This document shows, one piece after another, positions 11,260 to 23,091 of a stretch of 64,000 nucleotides of DNA; positions within the stretch are counted from its first letter, which is position 1; every line of letters starts with the position of its first letter. Source of the DNA: Carnegiea gigantea. Its lineage: Eukaryota > Streptophyta > Magnoliopsida > Caryophyllales > Cactaceae. The notes under the pieces are model-generated. The model was given only the letters and a program-made list of their open reading frames with translations. It was not told where the DNA came from and did no database searches. The position numbers and the translations under genes were made by a program. The stretch lies in contig JAKOGI010000423.1 of NCBI GenBank assembly GCA_029747015.1, positions 115,056 to 179,055 on the forward strand, given 5' to 3'.

Positions 11260-13108
11260 TTTTGGCTTAACCGGCTTACCACTTGGGTCTAGATGTAAAT
11301 GTAATTCTTGTCTATTACATATTTCTGTGACATCCATTCTTGATTTGGCATTATCCTTTGTTTTCCCATGGACATCCATAATAGTGTTAATAATGTTTTC
11401 GAAGAAGTTCTTCTCAATGTGCACATCCAAATTATGGCGGAGCAATTGGAGTTGCTAATAAGGCAACTCCCAGAATATGCTCTTTTTCGTCCAATTGTGC
11501 TTATTTTCCTTAAATACTGGTATGATAAAGTCACCATTTGTAGTTACCATTGGGTAATCCTCCACCTCGGCATAAAGTTCTTCCTCAAATAAGCGGCGAG
11601 AAGGACCCCCTGTAACAATTCTGTCTTTCCTAAATGTTGTTCTATTTCTTTTGAACGCATAATTCCTTGGTAGAAAACACCGATGACAATCGAACCATGA
11701 GAATTTACCTCTATTTCTAAATCTCAAAGCCTTTTGTTGTTTCATACATACAGGACATACCAATTGCCCATTAGTACTATACCCAGATAACATTTCATGC
11801 GTGGGAAAATCATTGATGGTCCACATAAGTGCAGCCTTCATCTGAAATGTATGCTCTGTAGAAATGTCATATGTCTTAAATCCGACATCCCATAACTCTT
11901 TCAACTCATCAATAAGAAGTTGTAATTATACATCTATTTTATTCTTGGGATTTTTGGGGTTGGGGATTACACAAGTCAAGAACATAAATAGTGTGATCAT
12001 ACACATTTCAGGGGAAGGTTATAAGGTGTAACTACCACCGGCCAAATAGAGTATGATCTTGAAGACAAAGTGTAAGGATTAAATCTATCAGCACATAAGC
12101 TAAGCCTCACATTCCGAGGCTCGGAAGCAAAAGCAGGGTACTTATTATCGAAATGTTTCCATGCTGACCTATCTGATGGATGATATAAAACACCGTCCTC
12201 ATGCCGATGTTCATAATGCCATCTCATGTGCTCTGCAGTACTTCTTGATGCACACAACTTCTGCAGTTAAGGTTTTAACGGCAAGTAATGCATCCTTGAC
12301 TATGACAATGGATTCTGATTCCTTTGTTATGACCTTTCCCTCTTCCATCTTGAATGCCCACAAAACTTGCACGCATCCAGGTTTGCGTCATCCTTAAAAA
12401 ATAGCATGCAACCTTTCCGACAACAATCAATTTGGACCACATCATTATCGAGATCTTTAACAACCTTCTTCGTTTGCCCATAGTTTCTTGGCACGCGGTT
12501 GTTAGGTGGACACATCTCTTTCATTTGTTGAACAATTTCATTGGAACAGTTATGTGGCATGTTATAATCAGATTTGATATTCAACAGTCTCGCCGCAATA
12601 GAGAACTCACTGTGCGTGGAACAAACACGATATAAGGGTTGTTGAGCAGTTTGAACCATATTATAAAATGGTTCTCAACAAGTGTCTGACTCCTCTTCCC
12701 TTACATTTTGATTTGCCATTATAGTATCATCAACCATGTCCGCCATATGATCTACGTACGATTCATATCATTATTAATATCACTTGAACCTCCAACTTCA
12801 TGAATTTCACTATTTTAATACCCAAAATCATATTGCTGAGGTTCTATTTCCCCATGATTTATCCAAAATCAATACCCTTTTACAAAACCCTTATACATAA
12901 GGTGCATCTTGACCTCATCAGGTGTCAAGTACACCCTATTTCTGCATTTAGAACAAGGACACCTATATTTTCCTCCATTCAACAATTCTGTCTGTCTACG
13001 TGCAAATTCATCGAGTTGGTTTACTCCATCTAGAAATTCTTGCGTATGACCACTACGATCAAGTAGTAATCTATTATACATCTACCTACGATGTAGAGGA
13101 CTATTCAT
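11260..13108 (-). pseudogene. tnpD-like CACTA transposase (Transposase_21), N-terminal part
   Basis: The minus strand from 13108 gives MNSPLHRR, a stop (TAG 13082-13084), then MYNRLLLDRSGHTQEF and a Cys-rich CPCSKCRN motif, the N-terminal transposase-associated domain. Residues from 12659 and 12257-11997 (HMRWHYEHRHEDGVL, PRNVRLSLCADRFNP, SYSIWPVVVTPYNLP) and from 11904 (INDFPTHEMLSGYSTNG, KKSIFWELPYW, LRHNLDVHIEKN) follow Transposase_21 order. The enzyme would cut the CACTA ends. In-frame stops at 13082-13084 and 12267-12269, other frame changes, and the retroelement at 11254 make it inactive. The family's usual LDVMHIEKN lacks its Met here. The C-terminal part is at 5114-3640. Confidence 0.88.
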
Positions 13109-13315
13109 ATTCTGCTCAAATAACAATAACCACATAAGTTATGGGATAGGAATTAATTTTAATTAAAATTATAATAATTACATAAATTACTCAATCATAT
13201 ATTACATATGTTTACTTATAAATATCTACATGCACCCCAAAAAAACTTATAAATTTCTACAAATATACTTATATTCTTACGAATTTCACAAAACTAATAA
13301 TTCATCCAAAGTTGA

Positions 13316-13870
13316 GCACTTTATTCCACCAACACATCAAATTTCAACTTAAAATTATCAAATCTAAGTCTACATTGCATTGGGCAAAATCTTCAGACAA
13401 ATAAAAGCTACAACTTTATATGAACATCACAATTGCAGAAAATTATAAGCTAAAGCATCTTATTCCATCAACATATCAACTTTTGACTTCACATTACCAA
13501 ACATAAACCCTAAATTGTATTGAGCAAAATCTCCAATCAAATTAGAGTAATAACCTCACACAAATACCACGTTTCAATAACATTATAAATTAAAGCATTT
13601 TATTCCACCAACATATCAAATTTTAACTTCAAACTGCCAGACCTAAACCCTAAATCGCATTTACCAAAATCTTGTAATAAATTAGAGTAATAACCTCACA
13701 CAAATACCATATTTCAACAATATTATCAATTAAACCATTTCATTCCACCACCGTATGAAATTTTAACTTCAAACTACCAAACCTAAACTCTAAATCGCAT
13801 TTACCCAAATCTTGAAACAAATTAGAGTAACAACCTCACACAAATACCACATTTCAACATAAATATGAAC
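13316..13870. repeat. Four-copy tandem repeat, about 140-bp unit
   Basis: Units begin near 13316, 13455, 13595 and 13735 (spacing 139, 140 and 140). Each contains the phrase TTATTCCACCAACATATCAA or a variant, then AACCCTAAAT, and AGAGTAATAACCTCACACA. The array sits upstream of the tnpD-like start on the minus strand and inside the CACTA element. Confidence 0.85.
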
Positions 13871-13969
13871 TAACTACGAAATTCTAACAATGTAATACAA
13901 AAATTTATAGACATTACAACTAGTGCAGTTGAAAAATTTACCTCAAACTTGTTGAAAACAACCGGTAAG

Positions 13970-14088
13970 AGGGGCAGCAGGTGGCGGCCGACAGCAGGGG
14001 GCCGGCGGAGGAGGGCGGTGACGGTGGGGGAGGGGGCCGGCAACGGCTAGGAGCTGGTCGCGGTGGTCGGACGGAGCTCGGGGGTATC

Positions 14089-14090
<2 letters not shown>
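13970..14090. other. GC-rich block upstream of the transposase genes
   Basis: A sharply GC-rich stretch (GGCGGCCGACAGCAGGGGG and similar) in otherwise AT-rich DNA, next to a CT microsatellite and the right subterminal repeats. It may be the promoter/leader region of the minus-strand transposase. No ORF of known family is seen. Confidence 0.5.

Positions 14091-14092
<2 letters not shown>

Positions 14093-14136
<44 letters not shown>
14093..14136. repeat. (CT)n microsatellite
   Basis: About 22 uninterrupted CT units, just outside the right subterminal repeats of the CACTA element. Confidence 0.95.
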
Positions 14137-14140
<4 letters not shown>

Positions 14141-14179
14141 ACGACTTTCGCGTTAAATGAAACCAAATCGAGATCTGGT

Positions 14180-14440
14180 TTCATTTAACTGGGACGGCGA
14201 TGGACAGGCGACGAAAATTCCGTCGCCATCCCTATTTTTGTTGAAAATCAAATTTTCTTTGAGGGGGCGACGGAATTTCCGTCGCGAGCTTTCTGAAACA
14301 ATTTTTTTTATTTGGCGACGGAAAGGTGTCAATTATGGCGACGGATTGATATTTTCGTCGCCAAATCTATCGCATAATCTGACTTTTTTGTGATCGCCAT
14401 TTCCGCCACTAAATCCGTCATTAATTTAGTCTATCGCTGA
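14180..14440. repeat. CACTA right subterminal repeats
   Basis: Dense GGCGACGGA-type motifs in both orientations (near 14208, 14266, 14315 and 14337, and inverted at 14218, 14277 and 14357), matching the left array at 830-1070. Confidence 0.75.
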
Positions 14441-14543
14441 ATTTCGTCGTTATTTTATACTTTTCTAGTAGTGTATATTAAGGTAAAATTCTTTAAAAAA
14501 ATATATACCAAATGATTGACCAATTGAGGTAATTATTTTATAC

Positions 14544-15981
14544 CTCCAAAAAAGTATCCTCGTAGATATGCTTCTACCCACTTTTTCCTATCATTGTACA
14601 AGTCAAGTGCCCACTTTCTTTGGTGGACACGATGATACGACACAAGTTCTTGCCAACCAACTTTAAAATCTTCAGGAGTTTAGTACTTATTAATGCACTT
14701 AATGAAACCACATGAGAACTCATTACCCCCATTTGACTGCACATTTTTCATTAGATGCCACAAACATAATCTATGTCGTGCTTCTGGAAATACAACCTTA
14801 ATTGCATTAGCCATCGCCTTGTCACCGTCTATGACAATTGTCTCTGACTTTTGTCCATCCCCTACCTCAACCAATTGCTCCAAAACCCAAATAAAAGAAG
14901 ATTCCTTCTCATGGATGACTAGAGCACAATCAAATGTCATTGTCTTCCTGTTATAGTTGATACCAACAAGCACCACAAGTGGTTTATTATATGCATTACA
15001 TTTATAGGTGGTGTCAAATGCAAGAACGTGCCCAAAAGTTTTATAATCTATGCGTGATTTTTTATCACACCAAAATAAGTTCTCCAACCCACCATCCTCA
15101 TCCTCAGTATATCTCAAGAAATGTGTAGAATCAACTTCTTTCTTTCCTCGTAAATATGCCAAAAGAGTATCCGCATCATCGTCTCTAGTTTGCTCCTTTC
15201 TATACTTGTGGAGATGATATTTCATGTCGTCTTTTAAGTATGGAAGCTCATCAAGACCTCCAACTCAATTTGTCAGAGACCGCATTATATTGCATGGGGG
15301 AATACCAGCATCATACATTGCTCCATCTCCTTCTTATCCTCCAAAATTTGTCTGTGAGATTTATTTTTTTTAAACAAAATCGTACATTAAGAACAACATG
15401 CATTTATAATACGATATACAAAATAAAAAATGAAAACATTACAAATTAAGATAGATTTATAATCAACCTGAAGTACACTGTTTATTTTCGTTTTGCAAGG
15501 GAATGGGTATGTCTAGCCATAAATTTTGTCACAATCCAATTATCTACGTCTTTAATCCATTTAAATCAAATTTCAGCGAGGCAATCAAATCGGATTAATT
15601 CTTTTGGTTTCCTTTTCCTATAACGGTTTTTTAGATAATTTTGAAGACGGAAACCCTCTACAGAACATTTCAATATTTTGGAAATTGGATGCCCATCGGT
15701 TCTACTCTTGCATGCGCTTTGCTCCCGAACTCCGAAACCTTTCAATTTTGCATACATTTTATGAAATTCACAACATAAATCCAAAGATTTGAATATCAGT
15801 TTTCTCATGTCTCTCATGGTGAAATCCTCAAGTTTCTTTCCAAATGATGCCCATAAATTTCATCATCCAAATCCTCAATTATTGTAACTCCAAAATCTAA
15901 AAAATTACTGTCATCATCTTCGCCACTTTCATGGTCTAGCTCTTCAAAATGTAAGCTAGTCTCTTCATTACTCACAACCAT
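14544..15981 (-). pseudogene. FAR1-related (FRS) gene, N-terminal part with FAR1 and MULE domains
   Basis: The minus strand starts at ATG 15981 (MVVSNEETSLHFEELDHESG, acidic). It then gives the FAR1 DNA-binding domain (FHKMYAKLKGFGVR, KRKPKELIRFDCLAEI) and the MULE domain at 15320-14683 (NLFWCDKKSRIDY, FGHVLAFDTTYKCNAY, KPLVVLVGINY, IDGDKAMANAIK, RHRLCLWHLMKN). It continues to KKWVEAYLRGYFFG at 14544, where a GT donor opens the intron holding the CACTA element. FRS proteins act in the nucleus as transcription regulators, and the fold comes from Mutator transposase. Stops at 15566-15568, 15265-15267 and 14680-14682 show decay. A plain Mutator transposase relic is the alternative. The C-terminal half is at 693-1. 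Confidence 0.82.
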
Positions 15982-17660
15982 GACGTGCTACATGACAAGA
16001 TTAGCAAAATACAAACATTAAGGGACTACTTAAAAGATTTGTAGAATTGAGAGATTCAAATAACAGCAAAACTAACTTCTATATAAACAATAAAACAAAA
16101 CAACTATAACTGATATCAAATCTATAATTTCTAACTACAATTATTAACAATGTTATCAATCTATACTAATGCCAAAAAAGGAAAAAAAAAACTATGATAC
16201 GAATATTTCATAATACTATGAAACCGATACATTAACAACAAATAAACAAAACTAATTCTGCTTAAAGTTCAACCAAAACTAATAAGACTGCACCAAAAAA
16301 GAGAAATAAAACTCGATGAATTTTACATGTTGTCAAAACCACAATGACAAAACAATTTAAACCTCCTAGTTACATTCTTGATTATCAAGTAAGAGATTGA
16401 ATGTTAACATACCGATTTCAGAAGTTTCAGAATGTGGATGTTTATTGATTTTATCAAAGATCTGCTGAGTAGGAGAAGATGGTGAGTGATTTTATGAAAG
16501 AGATTGATGACTAATAGTTGATGGGGAAACAAGTCTTTAAAACAAATTTATAGAATGAAGGGATTAGGTTTCTTGAACTACGACTTTGTCAAAGATTTGT
16601 AGTGTGAACACAATAATAAATTGTAACTAAATACGGTAATTATTTTCCATTAATACAGAAAACATAAAAAAGCCACACATAATTAACAAAAATGATTTTC
16701 CTAGACTACACATGAAAATGCAATTGTTTAGAATCGAACACGGGACATGGAATGCACAAAAACAACTCCAACCTCCAGGCCACAATCACCTTTGTGATTT
16801 TAAGTATTAGCTGTTTTATAATTAAGTACAATTAACAATAATAATTTGCCAACGCCAAAAATGCAATTGCTTAAAATTGAACCCAAGACGTTGAACGGAC
16901 ACAGACATGACCAACCACTCAGCCACACCTACTTTTGTGATTCTAAATATTAGATTTATTATAAGTACATAATACATTGCCATCAAAAATTTTAAAAAAA
17001 ACCCTCCAAAATAAACGCCCACGTCGTCCAACGGAAAGTCGGAAACCTAGACGAACCCAACTGCCACCATTCTTCGCGCAAAGCAATGGCCGACACCGGT
17101 CGTGACGTTGGCCGTCGCCACCGAGATCTCTGCCGAGACATGAGAGAGAGATGAGAGGATGGGTTGTTTTGTACACATACCTTCCACTATTTTCCGGCGA
17201 GCTTCTTGCCGGAAAAAATGGTGTTTTGCCGCCACAATTTCAAGCCCAGACATTGGTGACGAAGTCAATCCAAGTGAGAGGAAGAGAGAGTAGGAGTCAC
17301 CGGTCATCGTTGAAGAGAGAGATGGTATCTGTCGGAAAACAGTTGCCGGCCATGGAGGTCGCCGGAAAATTGTTTTGCTTGTTTTTCCATTGCAACTATG
17401 AAGTTTGTGTTTCACTCATAATCAATGAGTATCCAAACAATGTCATACAAAAATTATTTTTACCAATATTTGCTTATATTTTGTGCATTTTATAATTCAT
17501 TTTCAATAATTTATTAACAAATATAAAATTAACAGTGAAGATTAATCAAAGGCCAATGAACGCTTGAGATTATTTTAATTGTGGTGCTCGTCATATAGTG
17601 ACAACCACTATAACTTTTTGCTTTATAAAAACAGCTAATTTAATAGTTAATACAAACAAT
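15982..17660. other. Intergenic DNA with SINE-like repeats, no gene recognised
   Basis: AT-rich sequence upstream of the FRS relic. It holds the tandem tRNA-like heads at 16718-16930. At 17030-17380 there is a GC-richer patch with CCGG-type codon-like sequence, giving ORFs on both strands that match no family I know. Confidence 0.5.
16718..16930 (-). repeat. Two tandem tRNA-like SINE heads
   Basis: On the minus strand, TGGCTGAGTGG (16925-16915) fits a polymerase III A box and GGGTTCAATTT (16884-16874) a B box. A second head has TGGCCTGGAGG (16782-16772) and GTGTTCGATTC (16741-16731). The two share flanking phrases such as GCAATTG about 143 bp apart. They look like a duplicated tRNA-derived SINE head. 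No tail or duplication was defined. Confidence 0.4.
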
Positions 17661-17663
17661 TAA

Positions 17664-18027
17664 GGCCATGTTCGGCAACAGTTTTTCGGGTAGCGTTTAG
17701 TATTTTGACCAAGTCAATACACTAATTAGTTAATTTTTAGTGTTCGATAAACTAGTATTCTGATTAGCATTTCAAGTAGCGTTTAGCGTTTTAAGCAGCG
17801 TTTTAAGCAGCTAATAGTATTAACGTTTGACATTTAAAATAGCGTTTCATATTTTTTAGCAAAAAATATCCTTTAAAAATTTTATCTTTGGAAATTATTT
17901 ATATCCTTTTATATCAATTTGCATTAATCAGCTAGCATGACAGCTAAATTTACCGAATACATTAGTTTCTACCGTTAATTTATACCGCTATCCGCTACCT
18001 AAACAGTTAATTTTACCGAACAAGGTC
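17664..18027. mobile_element. Tourist-like MITE (PIF/Harbinger type), copy 1
   Basis: 364 bp flanked by TAA on both sides (17661-17663 and 18028-18030). The ends are GGCCATGTTCGGCAA and, inverted, GACCTTGTTCGGTAA. The interior repeats TAGCGTTT and CAGCTAA phrases. It is closely related along its length, and in the same orientation, to 26523-26950. No ORF. Confidence 0.8.
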
Positions 18028-18253
18028 TAAAACAAACAGCTAACAATTAATAACAGTTTGCCAAATTGGGCCTTGTATCCAAATTGAACCGCACGTTCGT
18101 CAAGTCTTCCACTCCAGCCCACAAAGAAAAAAATTTCCCCGATTACCAAATTAAAATTTTGCAAATTATTCTCACCGGCCACGGGGGCACGCACAGACAC
18201 CACAAGCAAAAGTCGACACAACGCTTGAACTTGAAGCACTCATTTCTGCAACG

Positions 18254-21200
18254 ATGGCAGCCTCGACTCACCTGATCAACGGTGTTTCTGCCCTTTCTCT
18301 CTCATCTTCTCGCACCCCTCTCCTTCACTCTTCTCTTTCTTTCTCTTCTCTATCTTCTCTGAAACTCTTAACCAATTCTTCTCAGATTAGCGCCGAAAAC
18401 CATGCTTTCAGATTCAATAACAACTCCTCCATTTCCGGCTTTAAGCTCAATCGGAGAGAGAGAATCATTCGAGCCACTTCATCATCGTCATCGTCGTCTT
18501 CTTCCTCCTCATTTGGGTCTCGGTTAGAGGAATCCGTGAAGAAGACTGTTAATGATAATGCAGTTGTTGTTTACTCTAAAACTTGGTGTTCGTAAGTTTT
18601 TATCTTGTGAAATCTACTGCACTTTTTGTTTTTCTATGTATCTTCTCTCCTGATTTGGTTTGTTTGGTGAATTGGGTTTGGTTGCAAAATGCTGTATTCT
18701 TAGGGATTTGAAGAGGTTTTTTGGGTTTCTTATTTGGGTTTCTGTATGTGAAGGTACTCATCTGAGGTGAAGTCACTGTTTAAAAGACTTGGTGTGGAGC
18801 CTTTAGTGATTGAACTAGACGAATTGGGTATGTTCTTCTCTCTCTTTGAGTGCATTTCTGCTCAAATATTTCTGTATGAGCCTTGATTCAGTGGTGGCTT
18901 GCAAGGATGTAAATTGTAAAACCCTCCCTTGCACCACCGCCCCGAGAGAGAGAGAGAAGAAATTGCCACAAAACTTATGTTATCTAAGTAATTGCCTTTG
19001 TTTGTCGATGGTTCTTCTTTCATGTGGAGGTAAAAATGTTGCATTTGGGTGAGAAGCAGTGGAAAATCACTGAATTTTGCCATGCTGAAGGCTGGAAGAT
19101 CGGAGTTGATTAGCAAAGTGGGGTGAGGCGCTGGGGCGAAGATTTCGAGAATGAGAAGATGAAGTCGGGTGCTTCAGTTTCCTTGTTGTGTTGGTGGATC
19201 GTTTGTGTTGTGAATGGTACTAGGTTTGTGTAGAATAGAAATGTTGCATTTCTTCTTGCAAGCTCCTTGAAGTGAGTATACTTGCATTAGTAATGAGGAC
19301 CCTGTCATTCTTGGCTTGTAACTAAATGCTAACCAAGGAGAATGGCAAAAATGTTTGGCCAAAGTTTCTGTTTGTGCAGCTCGACTAAACCGCGAAATGA
19401 ATTGATTGACATCTTCTAATCAATATGTGAAAGGATTGATCATTAGACGGCTGCCATGTGGGAAGTAGCAAAGACGATTAATGCGGAATCTTCTTATTTG
19501 TTAATCATCAAAGAGGTCGGTTCATGCTGTTGTCCAATTCTCTTTTCTTGTTTCCCTTTTTCAACTAAGTATGAGAGGATCCTAACACAATGCGCAATGT
19601 TGAGGATCAACAAGTTGAAACATAGGGGAATTGTGGGGGAGAGGCATTAGGGTTGCCAAGATTATGAGCGGTGGCAGACTTGAATACAATTGTAGATATT
19701 CTGAAATATGTTTGAATGAATAATGGGTTGGCTCAAGGATTCAGTTTGTTAAGTTGAAAATATTTGTACTGGTATTTAATAGTAACTATCCCGAACGGCA
19801 AACGCTCCCTCTGTAGTTGATTGTAGGGGAGAAAGATTGGATCTGACCACTATTGCGTGATTGTCGCGAGGCAATTTTTGTTTGTAAGTTATTTACACTT
19901 CACCGCAATTTTTCTTTGTAGGACAATAGTAACTGCCATAGTGCAAAGATAATTGTGGGAAGCAATCAGCATGTTCCTTGAAATCTTGGCAGCTATTATG
20001 TACCCTATGGAGTTTCAGACTGCAAAAGGTTTAAGTTAAAACAATGAAGTTTTAGTCTTTTATTGATAAATTCAAGAGAATTAATGCTGGATTTTAAGGC
20101 TGAAGAGTGCAAGAGATACAGTGGCTTCAGTATAGTATAGTGGTCACTTTGGAACCCTGAAGTTGGATATTATCGCTTTGCTTTAATTTCTCATTCAAAT
20201 GACTTGTATGCTGGGAGATTTTCTGAAAATTAATGTGTCTTACTGTTAGAGCGCTGTAGCTTCAAGATCTCATGGAAACAGGGATAATTTGCATGCTTCA
20301 ATGATATTAGTGATCTTATACAAAACACTGGCGTTGTTTCACTGTTTCTTTTGTACTTGTTGAGAGAGGCATCAACTATCAAAAATATGGGAGAAATGAA
20401 ATACTATTCTTAAGATCCTGAGATTTGATGGTTTGGGCTAGAATATCTTGCTGTACACTATTATCGGATTCTCTGATCTTCTTGCAACTTTGTAGTGCTT
20501 CTCCAAATGTTCTCTCATGTTTAGGACTGATTGATTGTAACCCTTGCCTATGACATGGGCAATTCTACTTCTCGGAATGATAAATTTCTGACATTATATA
20601 TCTTGATATTGTAGGTCCTCAAGGGCCTCAACTGCAAAAGGTACTGGAGAGGATAACTGGACAACATACTGTTCCTAATGTTTTCATTGGTGAGCACCCT
20701 GAATGAAAATTTTTACTTCTGATTCTGGTCCAGGATTTATGGTTTTATATGTTGAACTGCAGGTACAGGAATCTATTTTCTCTATTGGTAGCCATAGCCC
20801 TATTGTCTTAGCAAGTTTTATCTAGATTTGTCTGTCTTTAGAGCTTCTTTACAATTCATGTCTAAATCTTCTTGACTCATTAAAACCTTAAAGGATTGTG
20901 GGTCTCTTCTTGATAGTCTCTCTGTTGTAGGCGAATGGTTGTATAAATTTGAATCTCCCAAAGGCCTTGCCTTGCATGTTGTTTTTGTGCTTCAAGTACT
21001 AGAAATCTTGTTCTTTTTAACTGCTAAGCTATGTGCTATAAACCAATTTGGTGTTGTATTCTTGCATATGATGTGGAAAAGGGAAAATTACTGCACGCCT
21101 GATGTTATCTTTCGTGGGGTGGAATGCAATGCCATGTCTTGCAATGAATTAATAGAAGAAAATTGATAATTGTCTATTGTAAATTACATTGCGTATTTGC

Positions 21201-22072
21201 ATTTTGCGCTGCCATGACAACATGTTATAACAAAATGAAGGCACCATATTCCCATTTGAAAAATGTTTACATGACTAAATAACACATTGCGATTGGTCAT
21301 TGACATGCAGTGTTTGAGCATGATTTGCATGCATGCGTTCAAAAGTTATCATTACATGATGTATGATATCCTGGCATTAACTTTATGCCTGCTTTGCTGC
21401 TGGCTGTGTAAGTCCATGTTGACTGGATTACAATGTTTATGCCATTGCTTGGAATGTTTCTAAAATGGCTTTTGTTTCGATTTATTTACATTTGACTTTC
21501 TTATATTTTCTTCTTTTGTTCTGATCAGGTGGCAAACACATCGGTGGTTGTACAGGTAATTTATCCATTTTTTAAAATTGTTTGCAAGTTGCAACTGTTC
21601 TGTGGCTTGTAATTTCCATTTCAGTTATTATTTACAAATCTGAGTTTTAGGCAGCCCAACATAGCTTCTCTCAGTAGAATTTATAGCTGTTTGCTGAATT
21701 TCTGAATTGTTTCAGCTGTTGATCTAATGCTTACTCTTCTTAGCTACTCTGAATTGCTTTCGATGTAGGTTTTAATGAGTTCCTAATAAGTATCACCCAT
21801 CATGAAATTTATGTTGAGTTATATAATATGTGTGGTGTTGGTTGGCTTAGTTGGTAAACTAGCTGGAGTTAGTGTCAGATTCAAAGCCTCTCTACATCAA
21901 TCTTTTTGCTTCCCTTCGCATACTCACAGTCACAGAGAGCTTTCTGCGGGATTCTATTAAGGCCCAACCGTTTCTTGCACAATATTTTCATGCAGATACT
22001 GTGAAGCTGTACCGTAAAGGAGAACTTGACCCACTGCTTGTTGAAGCAAATGCCAAGAAAGCAGAGAGTTAG
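18254..22072 (+). CDS. GRXS12: Chloroplast glutaredoxin, GrxS12/GrxC5 group (WCSYS), five exons
   Basis: Exons 18254-18591, 18754-18827, 20615-20689, 21529-21555 and 21996-22072 join in frame through GT-AG introns to give 196 residues. Residues 1 to about 75 are Ser-rich and basic, a likely plastid transit peptide. The glutaredoxin fold follows, with active site W111-C-S-Y-S115, the TVP loop (156-158) and the GG motif IGGKHIGGC (162-170). One catalytic Cys (112) makes it a monothiol enzyme of the CPYC-like class. Cys170 corresponds to the extra cysteine of GrxS12. It would remove glutathione from, or add it to, protein thiols in the stroma. The exon 1/2 junction lies inside the active site. 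Intron 2 is long (1787 bp). GrxC5 is the alternative name, but that form has WCSYC. Confidence 0.93.
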
Positions 22073-23091
22073 CATCGGTTGAAGTGTGATACAAAGTATC
22101 TCACAGGTCAGCTTTCTTATGCAAGATATGCCGTCTTCGCGTTCTGACAACGGCAATTCTTTTCATCGTTGTAAATTTATTTCTTTTAACACTGTTACTG
22201 AGGATCTTAAATGGGTCTCTAACAGCCTGCACAGAGTGCCATGTTGCAGACAGTCCTTTTATGCAATTACAATCATATCCAAAAGATCCTGTCAATTTAT
22301 ATTGTCAAGCAAGCCAATTTCAGGGTCTGGCCATGTATGTTTGGTGTACTTTCTTCGTCTTTTCTATTTCCTTGCATAAGCTTGCCTCGCCTCGGTGGAA
22401 ACCTTGTTCACTGTACTGATGTTTGTTGTTCTGTCTTTTGCTTGTCCTTTGCTGCATAATGTTGTCTTTGTCCCACCATTGCGTATATATGATTAGATCA
22501 CCTAATTGAATAGGTTGATTCTATTTCCAGTTGGAGAATGCATACGCTCTACAGCAACCCCCCCGGGGTGGTGCCTTTTTCCAGAAAATGAAAAAAGGAA
22601 AGAGAAAAACAACACCTGGCCCAAGCCAGAGCTAAATCTCAGGCTCGAACCATTTAGGTTCTCCCCTGCTCTGTTGTTCAACTGGGATTAGGCTAGTGCT
22701 TCTGTTTCTGGGATTTGAAGCCAGTTACTACACGTCACTTTGATTTGTGGTCATGCTAGTATTTGCAACCTTCAAGAACTGTCGTTCGAAAGCCATCAGC
22801 ATCTTAGTTTAGCAGGTGAAGTAGCACACAACAAAAGCCCCAGTATACATAAAGAATGGGGACTTTGACACGGTAGGGCCAATTAGCATACATCTTTGAG
22901 AATATGCAGCTTGTAAATGATGTATTGGAGATTACAAATTGGTCGCTTCGAATTCCTGACCTTAAATGCCTCTCATCATCTGGCGTCTTCTTGATACCTT
23001 TGGCCTTGATGCATTATACTCCTTAAGACTATGCCCCAACTTATAAGAATCCCTCAACCGTGTGTGTATATGTGTCATAAATACTACTATA
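22073..23091. other. Convergent intergenic region between glutaredoxin and GST
   Basis: It holds the 3' ends of both genes. No other gene is visible. A short C7-G4 patch lies near 22559, and several AT-rich stretches could serve as polyadenylation regions. Confidence 0.5.

Larger units (their letters stand above)
717..14473. mobile_element. CACTA (En/Spm) DNA transposon, 13.76 kb, with nested LTR element
   Basis: The ends are CACTACAAGAAAA at 717 and its near-perfect inverted copy ending TTTTCTAGTAGTG at 14473. Both are flanked by the 3-bp duplication TAT (714-716 and 14474-14476), as CACTA elements make. Both subterminal regions (about 830-1070 and 14180-14440) are crowded with GGCGACGGA-type motifs in both orientations, the usual transposase-binding repeats. 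Inside, on the minus strand, are a tnpA-like gene (3515-1553) and a tnpD-like gene (13108 to about 3640). Both are broken, so the element cannot move on its own. A LARD-like retroelement at 5120-11254 accounts for about 6.1 kb of its length. Confidence 0.93.

Noticed and set aside
17151..17495. 114-residue ORF in a GC-richer patch.
   Set aside because: Overlaps an equally long antisense ORF, has no family motif, and the CCGG-rich wording is typical of leader DNA or repeats.
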